The notes under the pieces are model-generated. The model did not search any database, was not told the origin of the DNA, and saw only the letters and a program-made list of their open reading frames with translations. The position numbers were made by a program, and so were the translations under genes. 64,000 nucleotides of DNA, taken from NCBI RefSeq assembly GCF_900112705.1, contig NZ_FOMR01000004.1:186001-250000 (forward strand). The letters run 5' to 3'. Below are positions 61,253 through 64,000 of this stretch, piece by piece. The stretch's first letter is position 1, and each line of letters opens with the position of its first letter. The stretch comes from Lentibacillus persicus (GTDB lineage: Bacteria > Bacillota > Bacilli > Bacillales > Amphibacillaceae).

Positions 61253-62617
61253 CTAATTTGCAGAAGCTTCATTCACAAATGTTTCAAGCTTCATACCCCT
61301 CGAAGCTTTGAATAAGATTAATGTTCCCTCATTAATATAGTCTTTTAAAGCTGCGGATAATTCTTCTCTGGAAGTAAAATGTCTGCAATCAATTGATTGA
61401 TGCTGCGTTTTCACACGTGATGTAATCTCCCGCGAGTCTTCCCCAATGGTAAACACTGCATCCACCGAGTCATCAATGCTTTCGGCGACAGTTTGATGAA
61501 GGGATTTCGATTGATCACCCAGTTCAAACATATCACCCAAAACAAGTACCTTTTGCTTGAAACCATCGAGTGTTTTAACAACATCAACACTCGCTTTCAT
61601 TGAGGTCGGTGATGCGTTATAGGCGTCGTTGATGATTGACGCTCCATTCTTCCCATCGATCATTTCAAACCGCATTGAAGTTAATTCCAGTTCGGTCAGC
61701 GCTTGTTTAATTTTTGTTATTTCAATTCCTAAGCGTTTTGCAATGGTGACTGCGAAGGCGGCATTCAGCGCATGATGACTTCCCAGCAATGGGAGTTTAT
61801 ATTCCTCACCGGTTGCAAGCTGAAATTGTGTAGAATCCTGAAAAAGTTTAACATTTTTTATGTGGACATCGTTCGTATATTCAAAACCACAGGTAATAAC
61901 ATGCTTCTGATGACGGCACTGCCTCAATAGTATTTCGTCGCCATCAATTAATAAGTGTCCATCATTGTTCATTCCCTGAGCAATTTCCAGCTTTGCCTCA
62001 GCAATGCCCTCTCTTGAACCTAAATTTTCGATGTGTGATTCGCCGATATTCGTAATGACGGCATAATCCGGTTTTGCTAATTTACTTAGGGATTCAATTT
62101 CACCGGGATGATTCATGCCCATCTCCACTACTAAAACTTTTGTATCAGAGGGCATCGATAGAATGGTCAATGGCACACCGATATGATTATTTAAATTGCC
62201 TTTCGTATAATGCGTTTTAATCGATGGCGAAAGGACGGCGGCAATCAAATCCTTAGTCGTTGTCTTGCCATTGGATCCCGTCACACCAATCACCGTCGGG
62301 GCGACGCTTTCACGATAGGATTGCGCAAGCTGCTGCATGGCAGCCAGCGTGTCATTAACATAAAACAACGGAAAATCATCCGGCAAAAAATCAGGCACCG
62401 CTTTTCGTTTATCCCATATGGCCGCAACCGCTCCCTGGTTATATGCCTCTTCCATATAATGATGACCATCAAACTTCTCACCAATTATCGGTATAAAGAG
62501 TGACTTATCTGTTTTTTTTCGGCTGTCAGTCGTTACTTCATTTATATAGATTGAATCACTTGCATGTTCATTAACATTATCAAAAATAGCACCGAGCCAT
62601 TTTGTCGTAAATAACAT
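61253..62617 (-). CDS. murF: UDP-MurNAc-tripeptide:D-alanyl-D-alanine ligase
   Basis: Adds D-Ala-D-Ala to complete the pentapeptide precursor. The ATP loop [17 protein letters not shown], the motif GMNHPGEI and INDAYNASPTSM are family hallmarks. 454 residues is normal. It lies 33 bases before mraY. Confidence 0.97.
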   Translation of the reverse strand: MLFTTKWLGAIFDNVNEHASDSIYINEVTTDSRKKTDKSLFIPIIGEKFDGHHYMEEAYNQGAVAAIWDKRKAVPDFLPDDFPLFYVNDTLAAMQQLAQSYRESVAPTVIGVTGSNGKTTTKDLIAAVLSPSIKTHYTKGNLNNHIGVPLTILSMPSDTKVLVVEMGMNHPGEIESLSKLAKPDYAVITNIGESHIENLGSREGIAEAKLEIAQGMNNDGHLLIDGDEILLRQCRHQKHVITCGFEYTNDVHIKNVKLFQDSTQFQLATGEEYKLPLLGSHHALNAAFAVTIAKRLGIEITKIKQALTELELTSMRFEMIDGKNGASIINDAYNASPTSMKASVDVVKTLDGFKQKVLVLGDMFELGDQSKSLHQTVAESIDDSVDAVFTIGEDSREITSRVKTQHQSIDCRHFTSREELSAALKDYINEGTLILFKASRGMKLETFVNEASAN

Positions 62618-62712
62618 TCCCTGATTCTCCTTAATGTTCCTGGCTTAAAAAGCGATCACGATCCAGTGTTTTGCCAAAAGGAACGCCACCGGACCGGATG
62701 TTTTCCGCCTTT

Positions 62713-64000
62713 TTACGAATCTTTTTGCTTAATTGCTTCTTTTGCTACTAAGCGATCATCAAAATCATACCGCGTTTGACCGATTTCCTGATAGGGTTCA
62801 TGCCCTTTTCCGGCAATTAAAATGATATCGCCTTTTTCAGCCTTATCGACCGCATAAAAAATAGCATCCCGGCGATTTTCAATCACTTTGTAATGGTCCT
62901 CTTCAAGGCCATTTATCATATCGTTTAAAATAGCATGCGGGTCTTCTGTACGCGGATTATCGGAAGTGAAAATGGCCTCATCAGCGTACTGCATGGCAAT
63001 GGAAGCCATAAGTGGGCGTTTTGATGTGTCACGGTCACCGCCACAGCCAACCACAACATACACGTTGTTTTCGGCAAATTCTTTAATCGTCTGCATAACG
63101 TTTTCCAAAGAATCAGGTGTATGAGCATAGTCCACGAGTGTGGCAAATTCCTGTTCATCATCAACCGGCTGAAAACGGCCATCAACACCTTCAATTGATT
63201 CAAATGCCGTCTTGATTGTGTCGAGTGGCACACCTGCGCTGACAGCAGCTGCCCCTGCAGCAAGCATATTATAGACATTAAATTTACCGATAAGCGTACT
63301 GGTTATATCAATTGATCCAACCGGCGTCTCCATTGTAAACGCTGTTTTCGTTACTTCAAGGTTAATGTTTACAGCCTTTACCTGTGCATCACGTTGAAGG
63401 CCATACGTGATAACATGCTGTGCAGTGCTTTTTTCCAGGAATAAATGATGCGGGTCATCGTGATTAATGACTGCAAATTTCGTACGCTCATCATTATAAT
63501 TATTCCCTAACTGGGCAAACAAAAGACTTTTTGCATGCAGATATTCTTTCATGTCTGCATGATAGTCCAAATGGTCCTGGGATAAGTTAGTGAATACAGC
63601 AATATCAAACTCACACCCATCGGATCTCCCCATATCAAGCGCATGTGAGGAAACTTCCATGATAGCAGTTTCAACTTCTTCCTCTTTCATCTTAAAAAAT
63701 GACCTTTGTAAACTCAGTGCATCGGGCGTCGTATTATGAACAGGGTATGCCTCATCGCCGATTTTCATCTGGATGGTCCCGATTACTCCTGTTTTTCGAT
63801 TATATTGGTTAAAAATTGATTCAAGTAAATAAGTTGTAGTTGTCTTCCCGTTCGTGCCGGTCACACCGATTAGCGGCATGTCATGTGTGGGATAACCATA
63901 AAACTTTGCAGCAAGCATCGCCATTGATTTAGTAGTATCAGCAACACGTATAACCGGCACTTGGGCATTTATATCTTTTTCCGCAAGAATGGCCACAGCG
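62713..64000 (-). CDS. murE: UDP-MurNAc-L-Ala-D-Glu:meso-diaminopimelate ligase, 5' end missing
   Basis: Adds the third residue of the stem peptide. The ATP loop GVTGTNGKTTTTYLLES, the motif SSHALDMGR, and the substrate-choosing DNPRTEDP are visible. DNPR specifies meso-diaminopimelate rather than lysine. The frame stays open to the window edge, so roughly the first 60-70 residues are outside. The 95 bases between it and murF hold nothing I recognise. Confidence 0.95.
   Translation of the reverse strand, partial: AVAILAEKDINAQVPVIRVADTTKSMAMLAAKFYGYPTHDMPLIGVTGTNGKTTTTYLLESIFNQYNRKTGVIGTIQMKIGDEAYPVHNTTPDALSLQRSFFKMKEEEVETAIMEVSSHALDMGRSDGCEFDIAVFTNLSQDHLDYHADMKEYLHAKSLLFAQLGNNYNDERTKFAVINHDDPHHLFLEKSTAQHVITYGLQRDAQVKAVNINLEVTKTAFTMETPVGSIDITSTLIGKFNVYNMLAAGAAAVSAGVPLDTIKTAFESIEGVDGRFQPVDDEQEFATLVDYAHTPDSLENVMQTIKEFAENNVYVVVGCGGDRDTSKRPLMASIAMQYADEAIFTSDNPRTEDPHAILNDMINGLEEDHYKVIENRRDAIFYAVDKAEKGDIILIAGKGHEPYQEIGQTRYDFDDRLVAKEAIKQKDS

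Overview
This window is a housekeeping segment of a low-GC, endospore-forming Firmicute chromosome. The gene order is that of the Bacillus subtilis smc-to-murE region, read here from the opposite end, so nearly all genes lie on the minus strand. Sporulation genes (spoVE, spoIIGA, sigE, sigG, spoVM), a meso-diaminopimelate type MurE and the sequence similarities fit the Bacillaceae. The dispersed palindromic repeats and several gene drop-outs suggest the Oceanobacillus/Virgibacillus/Lentibacillus group; that placement is inference.

Layout from left to right. 1-5.6 kb holds the smc 5' end, rnc and the FapR-controlled lipid operon fapR-plsX-fabD-fabG-acpP. 5.6-13.3 kb holds recG, the L-serine dehydratase pair, an inserted purine permease, fakA, an Asp23-family gene and rpmB. 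14-25 kb holds spoVM, thiN, rpe, rsgA, the prkC/stp kinase-phosphatase pair, rsmB, fmt, priA and coaBC. 25.7-31.6 kb holds rpoZ, gmk, remA, a calcium P-type ATPase and rqcH. 31.7-33 kb is an Ohr/LysR pair where B. subtilis has its cysteine operon. 33-40.7 kb is the pyrimidine operon pyrR-pyrP-pyrB-pyrC-pyrK-pyrD-pyrF-pyrE, with two PyrR attenuators but without carbamoyl phosphate synthase. 40.7-50 kb holds rluD, lspA, T-box-controlled ileS, divIVA and the ylm/sepF division cluster. 50.7-57 kb holds sigG, sigE, spoIIGA, ftsZ, ftsA and divIB. 57.6-64 kb holds spoVE, murD, mraY, murF and the start-less murE.

Regulation can be read at many points: a FapR box on its promoter, PyrR-binding loops, an isoleucine T-box, a sigma-H type promoter before ftsA, a long-spacer promoter before spoIIGA, and a sigma-G type promoter plus leader hairpin before sigG.

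The least explained material is non-coding. Four elements of about 0.45-0.5 kb share the same two asymmetric ends and carry interchangeable hairpin modules whose stems show compensatory changes. A fifth copy of one core sits inside different ends. A separate tandem array of about 120-bp units, with covarying hairpins and promoter-like junctions, occupies the place where murG and murB stand in B. subtilis. Genes expected from synteny but absent here are def, rlmN, yicC, carA/carB, murG and murB; they may be elsewhere in the genome. I saw no tRNA, rRNA, CRISPR, prophage, transposase or recognisable defence system.
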